Positions 51,928 to 61,018 of a DNA stretch of 64,000 nt are shown here, piece by piece. The position numbers and the translations under genes were made by a program. This DNA is from Lachnospiraceae bacterium (GTDB lineage Bacteria > Bacillota_A > Clostridia > Lachnospirales > Lachnospiraceae), in assembly GCA_900764695.1 (NCBI GenBank), contig CAAFOY010000030.1:77337-141336 (forward strand), read 5' to 3'. Each line of letters begins with the position of its first letter. Within the stretch, counting starts at the first letter, position 1. The notes under the pieces are model-generated. The model did not search any database, was not told where the DNA came from, and saw only the letters and a program-made list of their open reading frames with translations.

Positions 51928-52602
51928 CTAATCATTAGTCACATCACCGCTTGCCTTTAAATCAATGGAATCTCCTAAATATTTAGGCTCCGGTTTTGCG
52001 ATACATTTTATAAACGACTTAACTCTTGCAAGCCATTCCCTCGCTTCTCTATAATATTGTTTTTTTGAATAATATCTAAGGTCTGATGAAACTCCGTATG
52101 CGTCTAAGCCCATTTTTTTTGCAATGTAAAGAGAACGGTATAAATGATATTTCTGTGAAACAATAACTACTTTCTTAGCACCGAATATTTTCTTTGCTCT
52201 GTACATTGAATCGTATGTTTCAAAACCGGCATGATCCATAAAAATATCTTCTGAAGGTATGCCGTCATTAATGGCATAATTCTTCATTGTATTAACTTCA
52301 TCATAATTCTCTCTGCCGTGGTCGCCTGACATTAAAAGCTTTGGAGCTGCATTAACATTGTATAACTGTTCACCTACAATAATTCTGTCTTCAAGCATCC
52401 ATGAAGGCTTACCTGAAGGTTTAACACCTGCACCTAAAACAATAATGCAATCAGCATTTATGTCCTTAGCATCATCTACAGAAATAATTCTTTTTGATGT
52501 GGTTGTAACCATATAAATGTTTATTGCACCTACTATTAATGCAATTACCAATCCAATAAATATTATCCAACTTATAATTTTAATTATCATCTTTTTTCTC
52601 AT
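51928..52602 (-). CDS. SanA/YdcF-like DUF218 membrane protein
   Basis: 224 residues: one N-terminal membrane segment (about 5-29) and a DUF218 domain (DCIIVLGAGVKPSGKPSWML, LMSGDHGRENYDE, VIVSQKYHLYRSLYIAKK). Relatives SanA, ElyC and YdcF act in the cell envelope; the enzymatic role is not established. ATG at 52602 with GAGGAA upstream, overlapping the end of the RNase gene by 23 bases. Confidence 0.85.
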   Translation of the reverse strand: MRKKMIIKIISWIIFIGLVIALIVGAINIYMVTTTSKRIISVDDAKDINADCIIVLGAGVKPSGKPSWMLEDRIIVGEQLYNVNAAPKLLMSGDHGRENYDEVNTMKNYAINDGIPSEDIFMDHAGFETYDSMYRAKKIFGAKKVVIVSQKYHLYRSLYIAKKMGLDAYGVSSDLRYYSKKQYYREAREWLARVKSFIKCIAKPEPKYLGDSIDLKASGDVTND

Positions 52603-53719
52603 TAACAATTTCCTCTAAAGATTTTTCTTTCTTCTTTCTTGTTAATTCCATTAAACCAAGTTTTGTAATATCAACAACATTACTTATAGAAAAATCATTA
52701 GTAAGATATTCTGACATTTCATGGGTTAAAATATCATAATCCTTATTATTACTCATATTAATAAAGTCAACTATGATTATACCCGATATATTTCGTAATT
52801 TCATTTGCAGGACAATCTCTTTTGCCGCTTCTAAATTTATCTTTTTAAAAGTACTTTCTTTATTAGTTTTTAAGTCAGCCTTTCCGGTATTAACATCAAT
52901 AACCGTTAGGGCTTCTGTAGGTTCTATTATGAGATAAGCACCTGATTTAAGCCATACTTTCTTAGATAAAAGGCGGTTTAAATGAGTTTCTAAAGAATAT
53001 TTGTTGCACAAACTGATTTTGGAATTGTCATTATATGTAACCATATCATTATGTTCTTTTAATGTATCATAAATGTAAACTACATCAGTTATAATTGACA
53101 ATTCTCCATGTTTCTTAAATTCACTAATTAAATCCTGCAAATAATCTTTTTTCAGTAACGCAACCTTAGGAGTAACAAAAGCAAATCGCTTTTTTAAATC
53201 TTCTAACTGATTAATTAAATCATCAGCCTGTTTTAAAATATCCTCCTTAGAAAAGTCTACTGCATTAGTTCTTATAATAAAACCATATACATCATTCTTT
53301 TTAACACTTAAAGTATTTTTTAATTCTTCGCGGATGTCCTTATCCTTAATCTTTCTTGAAACGCTTATGCCTGTATTGCCAACAGTTAAAACAAGACATT
53401 CTGAATTAAGACTAATTCGTGAAGTTAATGAATAATCTTTTGTTTTAATTTTGTCTCCTGATACCTGAACAAGAACTTTATCTCCCTGCTTAACCGGGTT
53501 CTTAAAGTCTTTTAAGGAAAGATACCCTTTTTTGTTGTCATCGAAAAGTACAAAAGCACCGTTAATATTTTTGACTACATCTTTTACGTAGCCACAATAT
53601 ATATTTCCAACAACATTGTCATTTTTTAAGTTTACTAATCTTTGTAATTTGTCATCTTCAAAATAAAAACCAAATAATATGTTTTTATAAAAATCAGAAA
53701 TAATCAATTTGTTATTCAA
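52580..53719 (-). CDS. Ribonuclease E/G family, short form
   Basis: About 379 residues, beginning at a TTG (53719) with GGAGG upstream. N-terminal S1 domain (VGNIYCGYVKDVVKNINGAFVLF) and the RNase E/G catalytic domain with the magnesium aspartates in TVIDVNTGK and IIVDFINM. It ends at LTRKKKEKSLEEIVNEKKDDN and has no CPxC Zn-link, which full RNase G uses for dimer/tetramer formation, so it is shortened by about 100 residues. Overlaps the DUF2344 gene by 8 bases. Confidence 0.88.
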   Translation of the reverse strand: MNNKLIISDFYKNILFGFYFEDDKLQRLVNLKNDNVVGNIYCGYVKDVVKNINGAFVLFDDNKKGYLSLKDFKNPVKQGDKVLVQVSGDKIKTKDYSLTSRISLNSECLVLTVGNTGISVSRKIKDKDIREELKNTLSVKKNDVYGFIIRTNAVDFSKEDILKQADDLINQLEDLKKRFAFVTPKVALLKKDYLQDLISEFKKHGELSIITDVVYIYDTLKEHNDMVTYNDNSKISLCNKYSLETHLNRLLSKKVWLKSGAYLIIEPTEALTVIDVNTGKADLKTNKESTFKKINLEAAKEIVLQMKLRNISGIIIVDFINMSNNKDYDILTHEMSEYLTNDFSISNVVDITKLGLMELTRKKKEKSLEEIVNEKKDDN

Positions 53720-54383
53720 TGTTGCCTCCAATATCGTCTAAAGAAACAAGATTGTCATCTTCCAAACAATACATATCAATTCTTTCATATGTTACATATT
53801 CAGGCAGTGTAACCTGTGCAAATTTGGCGAAAGCATCCATTACAAGGTCAGGCTTAAGGTTAGAAGCACTACCTTGTGCCACCTGCATAAAAATTCCGTC
53901 ATCTTCCAACTTAATATTATAAATTAAAGGCTTAATATCTACTTCCTTTTCGCTTTTTTTAGTTTTCTTCAAAACAATAATCTGGTCCTGATTCATAAAA
54001 GCGTCTAACATATTCTGATCAAAAAGGTCTGTGTAAACCTTATAATCAGCTCCTGCAACTACACTCATGGCATTTTTTGCGTCGTCAGGAAGAAGCTTAT
54101 AACTTAAAACTTCCACACCTTCTGCATTTTGGGCGTTAATTCTTTCAAGCATAACTTTAGAAGATTCTGTTGAATTAACTTCCAAGTCAAAATATTCCCC
54201 ACGGCTTAAAACACCTACACTTAAAGGAGCTGCAAAAGACATTTTCTGGTGAGGTGAAAAGCCTTCTGAATAGGCAACGTCAACTTCACTACGACGCATT
54301 ACTTTCTGAAAATATCTTACCATATCCAAGTGGCCGATAAACTTCATCTGTCCCTGTTTTGAGAATCTTAATCTAATTTTCAT
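53712..54383 (-). CDS. TIGR03936-type radical SAM-associated protein (DUF2344)
   Basis: 223 residues from the ATG at 54383, inside the end of the radical SAM gene (11-base overlap). KIRLRFSKQGQMKFIGHLDMVRYFQKVMRR and YSEGFSPHQKMSFAAPLSVG are the DUF2344 family signature (first quoted run split at 20: key residues are GHLD and RR). In most bacteria this domain is the second half or neighbour of a TIGR03960 radical SAM protein and sits before an RNase E/G or rplU gene, as here. Substrate unknown, RNA modification suspected. Confidence 0.85.
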   Translation of the reverse strand: MKIRLRFSKQGQMKFIGHLDMVRYFQKVMRRSEVDVAYSEGFSPHQKMSFAAPLSVGVLSRGEYFDLEVNSTESSKVMLERINAQNAEGVEVLSYKLLPDDAKNAMSVVAGADYKVYTDLFDQNMLDAFMNQDQIIVLKKTKKSEKEVDIKPLIYNIKLEDDGIFMQVAQGSASNLKPDLVMDAFAKFAQVTLPEYVTYERIDMYCLEDDNLVSLDDIGGNIE

Positions 54384-56235
54384 AACAAATACCACCTCCA
54401 AAGCTTGCTGCACCACAGCCTGAACATTGCATTCTACAGTTAGGTGTAACCTTTTCGTTCTGGGCATTATGCCACTCTCTTAACAGAAATTTCTTTGTAA
54501 CACCTGTATCTATAAAGTCCCAAGGGAAGATTTCGTCATCGTTTCTCGCTCTTGTAACATAAAAATCAACATCAATATTATTTTCGGCAATTGCCCCATC
54601 CCACAACTCTTTCTTAAAACATTCTGACCAAGCATCATAAATACCGCCTTTTTCATAAACTGATAATATAAGCTTAGAAAGTCTTCTGTCTCCACGTGCT
54701 AAAAGTCCTTCAAGAACACTAATGTCTGATTCATGCCAGTTATATCTTATACTCTTTTTATTAAGAAGAGTTTTTAATTTGTCATTTACACGTTTAGCCT
54801 TATCAAGGAATGTGTGTGCTTCACACATTGGCGCCCACTGAAATGGAGTAAAAGGCTTTGGAACAAAGAATGAAGAGCTTGCTGTAATCTGGCATTTACC
54901 TTTTCTTTGTTCTTTCGGAACTGTTTCATAATAAACTTCAGCAATCTTTTCGCACAAATCCATTATTCCGTCTACATCATCATTAGTTTCAGTAGGCTGA
55001 CCTAACATAAAATATAATTTTACTTTATTCCAACCGGCTGAAAATGCCTGTGTACATCCGTTTATAATATCTTCTTCAGTTAAACCTTTATTTATAACGT
55101 TACGCATACGCTGAGTACCTGCCTCAGGGGCAAAAGTAATCGAACTTTTTTTAACATCCTGAACCTTGCTCATTACATCTAATGAAAAAGCATCAATTCT
55201 AAGGGATGGAAGTGATATATTAATGTGTCGTGATTTACATTCTTCAATTAAGAAATCAATAAGCTCCTTAATTTTTGAATAGTCGCTTGTACTAAGGGAA
55301 CTTAAAGATATTTCTTCATTTCCCGTAGCTTTTAACATATCTATTGCAAGCTTCTTTAATGTTTCAAGGCTTTTTTCTCTTAAAGGCTTATAAACTGAAC
55401 CTGCCTGACAGAAACGACACTCTCTAATACATCCTCTCTGGATTTCAAGAACACATCTGTCCTGTACAACTTTAATAAATGGAACCAATGGCTTGTCAGG
55501 GTAAGGAACACTGTCAAAATCAAGAACAATTGACTTTCTTACAGTCTTTTTTGCGTGACTGTTATTAGGTTTCATTTCTTTAATTGTTCCATCTTCGTTG
55601 TATTCAATATCGTAGAAAGCCGGAACATACATACAAGGAATTTCTGCAACCATTTCAAGAAATTCCTTTTTTGTTCCACCATTTTTCTTATTTTCCTGAT
55701 ATAAATCAATAAGGTGATAATATTCAGTTTCACCTTCACCGATATAAAAAATGTCAAAGAAATCTGCAATTGGCTCAGGATTGTAAGTACAAGGCCCGCC
55801 ACCGATTACAATAGGATCATCTTCTGTTCTGTCTTTTGAAAGAAGAGGGATTCCTGACAAATCAAGGACCTGTAATATGTTTGTGTAACACATTTCGTAC
55901 TGAAGAGTAATTGCCAGAAAATCAAAATTCTTAACAGGTGTCTGTGTTTCAAGTGAGAACAAAGGAATGTTTTGTTCTCTCATAATCTTATCTAAATCAA
56001 TCCATGGTGAGTATACTCTTTCACAACAAACATCATCTCTTCTATTTAATAAATCATATAAAATCTGTATTCCAAGATGTGACATTCCAACTTCATAAAC
56101 ATCTGGGAAAACAAAAGCAAATGTTGTGTCTACTTCATTATGGTCTTTTACAATAGCATTAAATTCGCCACCTATATATCTTGCCGGCTTTTCTATTTTC
56201 ATTAATATTTCATCTGATAGTGCTAATTTTCTCAT
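54373..56235 (-). CDS. TIGR03960 family B12-binding/radical SAM protein
   Basis: 620 residues: an N-terminal B12-binding-like domain (FVFPDVYEVGMSHLGIQILY) and a radical SAM domain with CxxxCxxC in RGCIRECRFCQAG, then a C-terminal extension ending in a Cys-rich tail (CRMQCSGCGAASFGG) that could bind another cluster. No proven reaction; linkage to DUF2344 and an RNase points to RNA chemistry. AAGGAG precedes the ATG. HAD gene 23 bases upstream. Confidence 0.88.
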   Translation of the reverse strand: MRKLALSDEILMKIEKPARYIGGEFNAIVKDHNEVDTTFAFVFPDVYEVGMSHLGIQILYDLLNRRDDVCCERVYSPWIDLDKIMREQNIPLFSLETQTPVKNFDFLAITLQYEMCYTNILQVLDLSGIPLLSKDRTEDDPIVIGGGPCTYNPEPIADFFDIFYIGEGETEYYHLIDLYQENKKNGGTKKEFLEMVAEIPCMYVPAFYDIEYNEDGTIKEMKPNNSHAKKTVRKSIVLDFDSVPYPDKPLVPFIKVVQDRCVLEIQRGCIRECRFCQAGSVYKPLREKSLETLKKLAIDMLKATGNEEISLSSLSTSDYSKIKELIDFLIEECKSRHINISLPSLRIDAFSLDVMSKVQDVKKSSITFAPEAGTQRMRNVINKGLTEEDIINGCTQAFSAGWNKVKLYFMLGQPTETNDDVDGIMDLCEKIAEVYYETVPKEQRKGKCQITASSSFFVPKPFTPFQWAPMCEAHTFLDKAKRVNDKLKTLLNKKSIRYNWHESDISVLEGLLARGDRRLSKLILSVYEKGGIYDAWSECFKKELWDGAIAENNIDVDFYVTRARNDDEIFPWDFIDTGVTKKFLLREWHNAQNEKVTPNCRMQCSGCGAASFGGGICYEN

Positions 56236-56258
56236 TTATGCTCCTTAAAATTAAATTA

Positions 56259-56933
56259 CTAGTTGTCAGTATCTTTTGACAATAAATCATCTATAAATTC
56301 AGGCAATTCTTTTATATTGTTTATTTTCATTCTGTCTGCAGGAACTGTACCAAAACCGTAAGCTGCGTGGATGAATGGTATTCCTGCCTTGTCAGCAGAT
56401 TCCATGTCTCCCAATGTATCACCTACATAAAAAGCCTTATCTAAGTGATTACGCTTAATTACTAATCGGATATTTTCATCCTTTGGCATACCTGTTCTGC
56501 CGGCTTCCTCATAATCTAATACATACTTGTTGAAATCATAGTATTCAAGGAATGTTCGAAGATACCCTTCCTGGCAGTTACTTACAATAAAAACATTATA
56601 TTTCTTATTTAATTCTTTAAAAACATCTTCTACTCCATCGTAAACATTGGCTCCGTTTTTAAAAAGATATTCGTTTTCGTAAGATAAACATTCTTCAAAT
56701 ATTTCATATCTTATATTTTCAGGAATGTCCTTAAAAAGAGAATCAGCAATATCTCTCATAAGCTTACCCATCTCTTTTGAAACCTGTTCTACTGTTAATT
56801 TAAGCTGTCCATATCCGTACTTAACAAGTACTTCATTCCAGGCTTTTGTTATATTTTCAGTGGAATCCCAAAGAGTTCCATCCATATCAAAAATTATTCC
56901 AACGTTTTGAACTTTTTTAATAGATTCTTTCAT
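56259..56933 (-). CDS. HAD family hydrolase (phosphoglycolate phosphatase-like)
   Basis: 224 residues, HAD subfamily IA. Motif I FDMDGTLWDS, motif II VSNCQ, motif III lysine in the KDENIRL region and motif IV GDTLGDMESA are all present, with a helical cap in residues 20-90. Substrate unknown. ATG at 56933 is preferred; a TTG at 56960 would also be possible and no start has a close ribosome site. First gene of the operon running to DUF4317, under the promoter at 57015-57043. Confidence 0.85.
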   Translation of the reverse strand: MKESIKKVQNVGIIFDMDGTLWDSTENITKAWNEVLVKYGYGQLKLTVEQVSKEMGKLMRDIADSLFKDIPENIRYEIFEECLSYENEYLFKNGANVYDGVEDVFKELNKKYNVFIVSNCQEGYLRTFLEYYDFNKYVLDYEEAGRTGMPKDENIRLVIKRNHLDKAFYVGDTLGDMESADKAGIPFIHAAYGFGTVPADRMKINNIKELPEFIDDLLSKDTDN

Positions 56934-57014
56934 ATATTGTTTATTAAATATCCCTTTCAAAATTTATATATAAATGTATAATACACATCTTTTTTGATTT
57001 TAGTCCTATCCACA

Positions 57015-57043
57015 ATAATACTATACAAAAATCTTTTTTTCAA
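57015..57043 (-). promoter_or_regulatory. Promoter of the HAD-radical SAM-RNase operon
   Basis: On the - strand: TTGAAA (57043-57038), 17 bases, TATTAT (57020-57015). It is directly downstream of the his terminator and about 75 bases before the HAD start. Confidence 0.65.
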
Positions 57044-57049
57044 CGAAAG

Positions 57050-57078
57050 AAATCGGGCAACCTGTAGTTACCCGATTT
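57050..57078 (-). terminator. Terminator of the his operon
   Basis: 12-bp stem on the - strand (57078-57067 with 57061-57050, one G-U pair) with a 5-base loop, followed by CTTTCGTTG. It begins 49 bases after the hisIE stop. T run is modest. Confidence 0.78.
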
Positions 57079-57127
57079 AATATAAAATTCTTGTAATTAA
57101 TATATTGATGTTTTAACACCCAAATCT

Positions 57128-58399
57128 CTATCTTCTTGAAAGTTCTTTTGTTATTTCTTTCCATGAAACTCCTTTTTCTGCCATTAATACCATTACGTGG
57201 TATAAGAAATCAGAAATTTCATATTTAACTTCCTGAGGATCAGGATTCTTTGCTGCAATAACAATTTCAGTAGCTTCTTCTCCAACTTTCTTAAGAATTT
57301 TGTCAATTCCCTTATCGAAAAGATAGTTAGTATATGAACCTTCCTTTGGATTCTTCTTTCTGTCTAGAATGACATTATATACATCTTCAAAAACTCTCAT
57401 TGGATTAGATTCATCGTATTCTTTCTTAACAAGAGTGTTAAAGAAACATGTATCAGCTCCTGTATGACATGGAACTCCTACCTGATATACTTTTGCAAGC
57501 ATTGTATCAAGGTCGCAGTCCATAGAAAGTTCTTTTACATATTGAAAATGCCCCGATGTAACACCTTTAACCCAGATTTCATTTCTACTTCTGCTAAAAT
57601 ATGTCATCTTTCCAGTCTTTATTGTAAGATTAAAGGCTTCTTCGTTCATATAAGCAACCATTAAAACCTTGTCTGTCTTATAGTCCTGAACAACAACAGG
57701 AATCATTCCGTCGGAATTCTTTTTAAACTGATCAAAACTCATTGCACTTTCAAAAACAATAGTGTTAACTCCTTCTTCTTTTAACTGAGCTTTGAAATTA
57801 AGGAAATCAAAATCTCCAGAAAAACTGTTATCTGAAATACCGTAAACCTTGTCCTGTTTACCAAATTCAACCATATCGTTAAATGTAAAGTTACAGTTTA
57901 AAGCTAAAACTTTAATGCCTAAACCTATACATTCATTTGCACAACTGTCAGCAATAATTAAAGATACGCCATCATATTTAAGTTGTTTAATTTTTGAAAA
58001 ATCATAATCCTTATTTAACATTACGGCAATTTTGTCACTACCGAAACGTTCAGAAGCTTCCTTTACTATTTCAACATTAGCGTCTTTACTCATATCGAGA
58101 ATGGCTTTCTTGGCTCCTGTATAAATATATTTTTTAACATCTTCAAGACGTTTAACATTTCCACCAACAATCATCTGAATATCAACAGCATCCTGAATCT
58201 TAATCATCGTACCGATATTTGCATCATGTTCACTGTCTGATGAAGATAAGTCAAAAACTAATAATTCATCTGCCCCTCTATTATTATAGAAAGTGGCAAG
58301 TTCAACAGCATCTCCATCCCCAACTATTTCCTTTGTTTCTTTATCTACAACATTACCATTATATAAATAAATAGATGGTATAATTCTAAACTTTCCCAT
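57128..58399 (-). CDS. hisIE: HisF-like (catalytically degenerate) domain fused to HisI-HisE
   Basis: 423 residues. Residues about 216-320 are phosphoribosyl-AMP cyclohydrolase (metal motif DCDLDTML, CHTGADTCFF) and about 330-423 phosphoribosyl-ATP pyrophosphatase (KILKKVGEEATEIVIAA, SDFLYHVMVLMAEKG): steps 2 and 3 of histidine synthesis. The first 210 residues align with HisF (RIIPSI..., GDGDAVELATFYNNRGADEL, IVGGNVKRLEDVKKYI), but the catalytic Asp11 is Tyr11 and the Asp130 equivalent is Asn129, and the second phosphate loop is lost. So the barrel is probably not a cyclase. Starts at the last base of hisB. Confidence 0.9.
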   Translation of the reverse strand: MGKFRIIPSIYLYNGNVVDKETKEIVGDGDAVELATFYNNRGADELLVFDLSSSDSEHDANIGTMIKIQDAVDIQMIVGGNVKRLEDVKKYIYTGAKKAILDMSKDANVEIVKEASERFGSDKIAVMLNKDYDFSKIKQLKYDGVSLIIADSCANECIGLGIKVLALNCNFTFNDMVEFGKQDKVYGISDNSFSGDFDFLNFKAQLKEEGVNTIVFESAMSFDQFKKNSDGMIPVVVQDYKTDKVLMVAYMNEEAFNLTIKTGKMTYFSRSRNEIWVKGVTSGHFQYVKELSMDCDLDTMLAKVYQVGVPCHTGADTCFFNTLVKKEYDESNPMRVFEDVYNVILDRKKNPKEGSYTNYLFDKGIDKILKKVGEEATEIVIAAKNPDPQEVKYEISDFLYHVMVLMAEKGVSWKEITKELSRR

Positions 58400-58986
58400 T
58401 ATAGTGTTCCTTTCGTTGATAATACATCAGTAATTCTTTCATCCTTAATTGTTGCCTGATCTAAAGCCTTGGCAAAAGCTTTGTATATGCCTTCAATCAT
58501 ATGATGATTGTTGCCAGGTTCTAACATCTTAATATGCAAATTCATTCCTGTGGAATAAGTTATGGCATGGAAAAATTCCTTAACCATTTCAGTGTCAAAG
58601 CCACCAACACTATCTGTAGTGAATTCAGCATTAAAAACAAGATAAGGTCTTCCGGATAAATCAAGAGCACACATAGTTAAGCACTCGTCCATTGGAAGAA
58701 TCATATAACCATATCTTTTAATGGATTTCTTATCTCCTAAAGCTTCTTTTATTGCATTTCCAATGGCAATACCTGTATCTTCGATAGTATGGTGACAGTC
58801 AACATACAAATCACCGTTAACTTTTACATTTAAATCGAAAAGACCATGCTTAGCAAAGCTGATTAACATATGGTCAAAAAAACCAATGCCTGTATTAATA
58901 TCGGATTTACCTGTACCATCAATATTAATTGAAACTTCAATCTGTGTTTCACTTGTATTTCTAACGCATTTACCAATTCTACTCAT
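58399..58986 (-). CDS. hisB: Imidazoleglycerol-phosphate dehydratase
   Basis: Step 6/7 of histidine synthesis, 195 residues, single-domain form (no HisB-N phosphatase). Metal-binding histidine clusters FFDHMLISFAKHG and DCHHTIEDTGIAIG, mirrored by FFHAITYSTGMNLHI and NNHHMIEGIYKAFAKAL, are intact. It overlaps the following gene at one base and lies 4 bases after hisD. Confidence 0.97.
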   Translation of the reverse strand: MSRIGKCVRNTSETQIEVSINIDGTGKSDINTGIGFFDHMLISFAKHGLFDLNVKVNGDLYVDCHHTIEDTGIAIGNAIKEALGDKKSIKRYGYMILPMDECLTMCALDLSGRPYLVFNAEFTTDSVGGFDTEMVKEFFHAITYSTGMNLHIKMLEPGNNHHMIEGIYKAFAKALDQATIKDERITDVLSTKGTL

Positions 58987-58990
58987 ATTT

Positions 58991-60304
58991 CTACTCCTTT
59001 ATATCATCATCTTCTTCAAATCTAACTCTAATAGAATTAGCGTGAGCTGTCAAACCTTCGGCCTTGGCAAATTTCTGAATATCTTCACTTAAAGGTTCAA
59101 GTGCTTCTCTTGAATAAGAGATAATACTTGATTTCTTAATGAAATCATCAACACTTAAAGGTGAGAAAAATTTTGCTGTTCCGTTAGTTGGAAGAACGTG
59201 GTTAGGACCTGCGAAATAATCTCCAAGTGGTTCGGAACTGTTCTCTCCAAGGAAAATAGCCCCTGCGTTTTTAATTCTTGTCATTGTATCAAATGGATTC
59301 TTAGTAACAATTTCTAAGTGCTCTGAAGCAATGTCATTAGCTGTGTCAATAGCAGCCTGCATGGTATCAGTAACAAGAATATATCCATAGTTGTCTAATG
59401 ATTTCTGTAAAATTTCTTTTCTCTTTAATTTGGAAACAAACATATCTACATATTCAGATACTTTGTTAGCCAATTCTTCACTTGTTGTAACAAGAATAGC
59501 TGAAGCAAGTTCGTCATGTTCTGCCTGTGATAAAAGGTCTGCTGCAACATATCTTGGATTAGCTGTTTCATCAGCAAGAACTAAGATTTCACTAGGACCT
59601 GCTACAGAGTCAATACTTACATAACCGAATACTGCTTTTTTAGCCAAAGCTACATAAATATTTCCCGGACCTACAATCTTGTCAACCTTGGCAATTGATT
59701 CTGTACCATAAGCCAAAGCTGCAATAGCCTGTGCTCCACCGACTTTATATATTACGTCAACACCTGCTTCGTTAGCTGCTACCAATGTATTAGGATTAAC
59801 TTTTCCGTCTTTTCCAGGAGGTGTAACCATAACAATCTGTTCGACACCGGCAACCTTTGCAGGAATAACATTCATCAAAACAGATGATGGATAAGCTGCT
59901 TTTCCACCAGGTACGTAAACACCAACTCTTGATAATGGTGTTACCTTCTGACCCAAAATGGAGCCATCAGGTTTTGAATCAAACCAGCTGTACTGTTTCT
60001 GTTTTTCGTGGTATTCTTTAATATTCTTTAATGATTTTCTAATAACCTGAACTAATTCAGGGTTTTCAAGTCTGTCGTATGCTTCCTTAATTTCTTCTTC
60101 AGTAACTTTAATGTTTGAAGCATTAATATCAGCCTTATCGAAATCCTTTGTGTACTGGAATAAAGCTTTGTCGCCGTTTTCCTTAACATTTGCAAGAATT
60201 GCATTTACGCTGTCTGCAAAATTGTCGTAGTTATTAGGACTTCTTTTAAGTAAGTCATTTAAAATATTTTTCTTTGAACTCTCATCTAATTTTATAATTC
60301 TCAT
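58991..60304 (-). CDS. hisD: Histidinol dehydrogenase
   Basis: Zinc-dependent, NAD-linked last enzyme of histidine synthesis (histidinol to histidine). 437 residues with YVPGGKAAYPSSVLMNVIPA, GPGNIYVALAK, SQAEHDE (zinc/catalytic Glu-His pair) and AGPNHVLPT near the C-terminus. GGAGG at 60310-60314 serves the ATG at 60304; a symmetric repeat lies just upstream of it. Confidence 0.97.
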   Translation of the reverse strand: MRIIKLDESSKKNILNDLLKRSPNNYDNFADSVNAILANVKENGDKALFQYTKDFDKADINASNIKVTEEEIKEAYDRLENPELVQVIRKSLKNIKEYHEKQKQYSWFDSKPDGSILGQKVTPLSRVGVYVPGGKAAYPSSVLMNVIPAKVAGVEQIVMVTPPGKDGKVNPNTLVAANEAGVDVIYKVGGAQAIAALAYGTESIAKVDKIVGPGNIYVALAKKAVFGYVSIDSVAGPSEILVLADETANPRYVAADLLSQAEHDELASAILVTTSEELANKVSEYVDMFVSKLKRKEILQKSLDNYGYILVTDTMQAAIDTANDIASEHLEIVTKNPFDTMTRIKNAGAIFLGENSSEPLGDYFAGPNHVLPTNGTAKFFSPLSVDDFIKKSSIISYSREALEPLSEDIQKFAKAEGLTAHANSIRVRFEEDDDIKE

Positions 60305-60315
60305 TTCAGCCTCCT

Positions 60316-60333
60316 AAAGATTAGTTAATCTTT
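60316..60333. promoter_or_regulatory. Inverted repeat at the hisD translation start
   Basis: AAAGATTA-GT-TAATCTTT, perfect 8-base arms, ending 2 bases before the hisD ribosome site in the 66-base hisG-hisD gap. It may be an operator or a small hairpin affecting hisD translation; no T run, so not a terminator. Confidence 0.35.
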
Positions 60334-60370
60334 ATAATTAGTCTTTTAAACAATCTTTTTTTTATAAAAT

Positions 60371-61009
60371 TTATTTTATTTTTTCTTTTAAATCAGAAAT
60401 AATCTTTCTTATTCTTTCGTCTTCCATCTTCATACTAACCTGGTTAACAACCATTCTTGCAGACAATGGACAAACTTCTTCCAAAACTCCAAGACCGTTT
60501 TCTTTTAATGTAGTACCTGTTTCAACAATATCAACTATAACTTCTGATAAGCCAACAATAGGTGCTAACTCAACAGAACCGTTAAGCTTTATAATTTCAA
60601 CTGTTTGACCTTTTTTGTTATTAAAATAATCCTTGGCAATCTTTGGATATTTTGACGCTACTCTTATCATACCATGATTTTTTAATAAGTCACGGGCTGA
60701 TTCAGGTCCGCAGACACACATTCTGCATTTTCCAAAACCTAAATCTAATACTTCATATAATTTTCTGTCTTCTTCCAAAATAGTATCTTTACCTACAATA
60801 CCAATGTCTGCCGCACCATATTCAACATATGTTGGAACATCACTTGCCTTGGCAAGAAAAAATTTTAATTTTAATTCTTCGTTAACAAAAATAAGTTTAC
60901 GTGTTTTTTCATCTTTCATTTCTTCACACTGAATACCAATCTGTTCAAACATATCCATTGCTGTTTTTGCCAAACGACCCTTTGCAAGGGCAAAAGTTAA
61001 ATATCTCAT
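60371..61009 (-). CDS. hisG: ATP phosphoribosyltransferase catalytic subunit (short form)
   Basis: First committed step of histidine synthesis. 212 residues from the ATG at 61009 (AGGTGA upstream); a GTG at 61018 is rejected. The protein shows [18 protein letters not shown] and the PRPP-binding loop [15 protein letters not shown]. It lacks the C-terminal ACT-like regulatory domain of long HisG, so it needs HisZ, which is encoded immediately upstream. Confidence 0.96.
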   Translation of the reverse strand: MRYLTFALAKGRLAKTAMDMFEQIGIQCEEMKDEKTRKLIFVNEELKLKFFLAKASDVPTYVEYGAADIGIVGKDTILEEDRKLYEVLDLGFGKCRMCVCGPESARDLLKNHGMIRVASKYPKIAKDYFNNKKGQTVEIIKLNGSVELAPIVGLSEVIVDIVETGTTLKENGLGVLEEVCPLSARMVVNQVSMKMEDERIRKIISDLKEKIK

Positions 61010-61018
61010 ACTGCTCAC

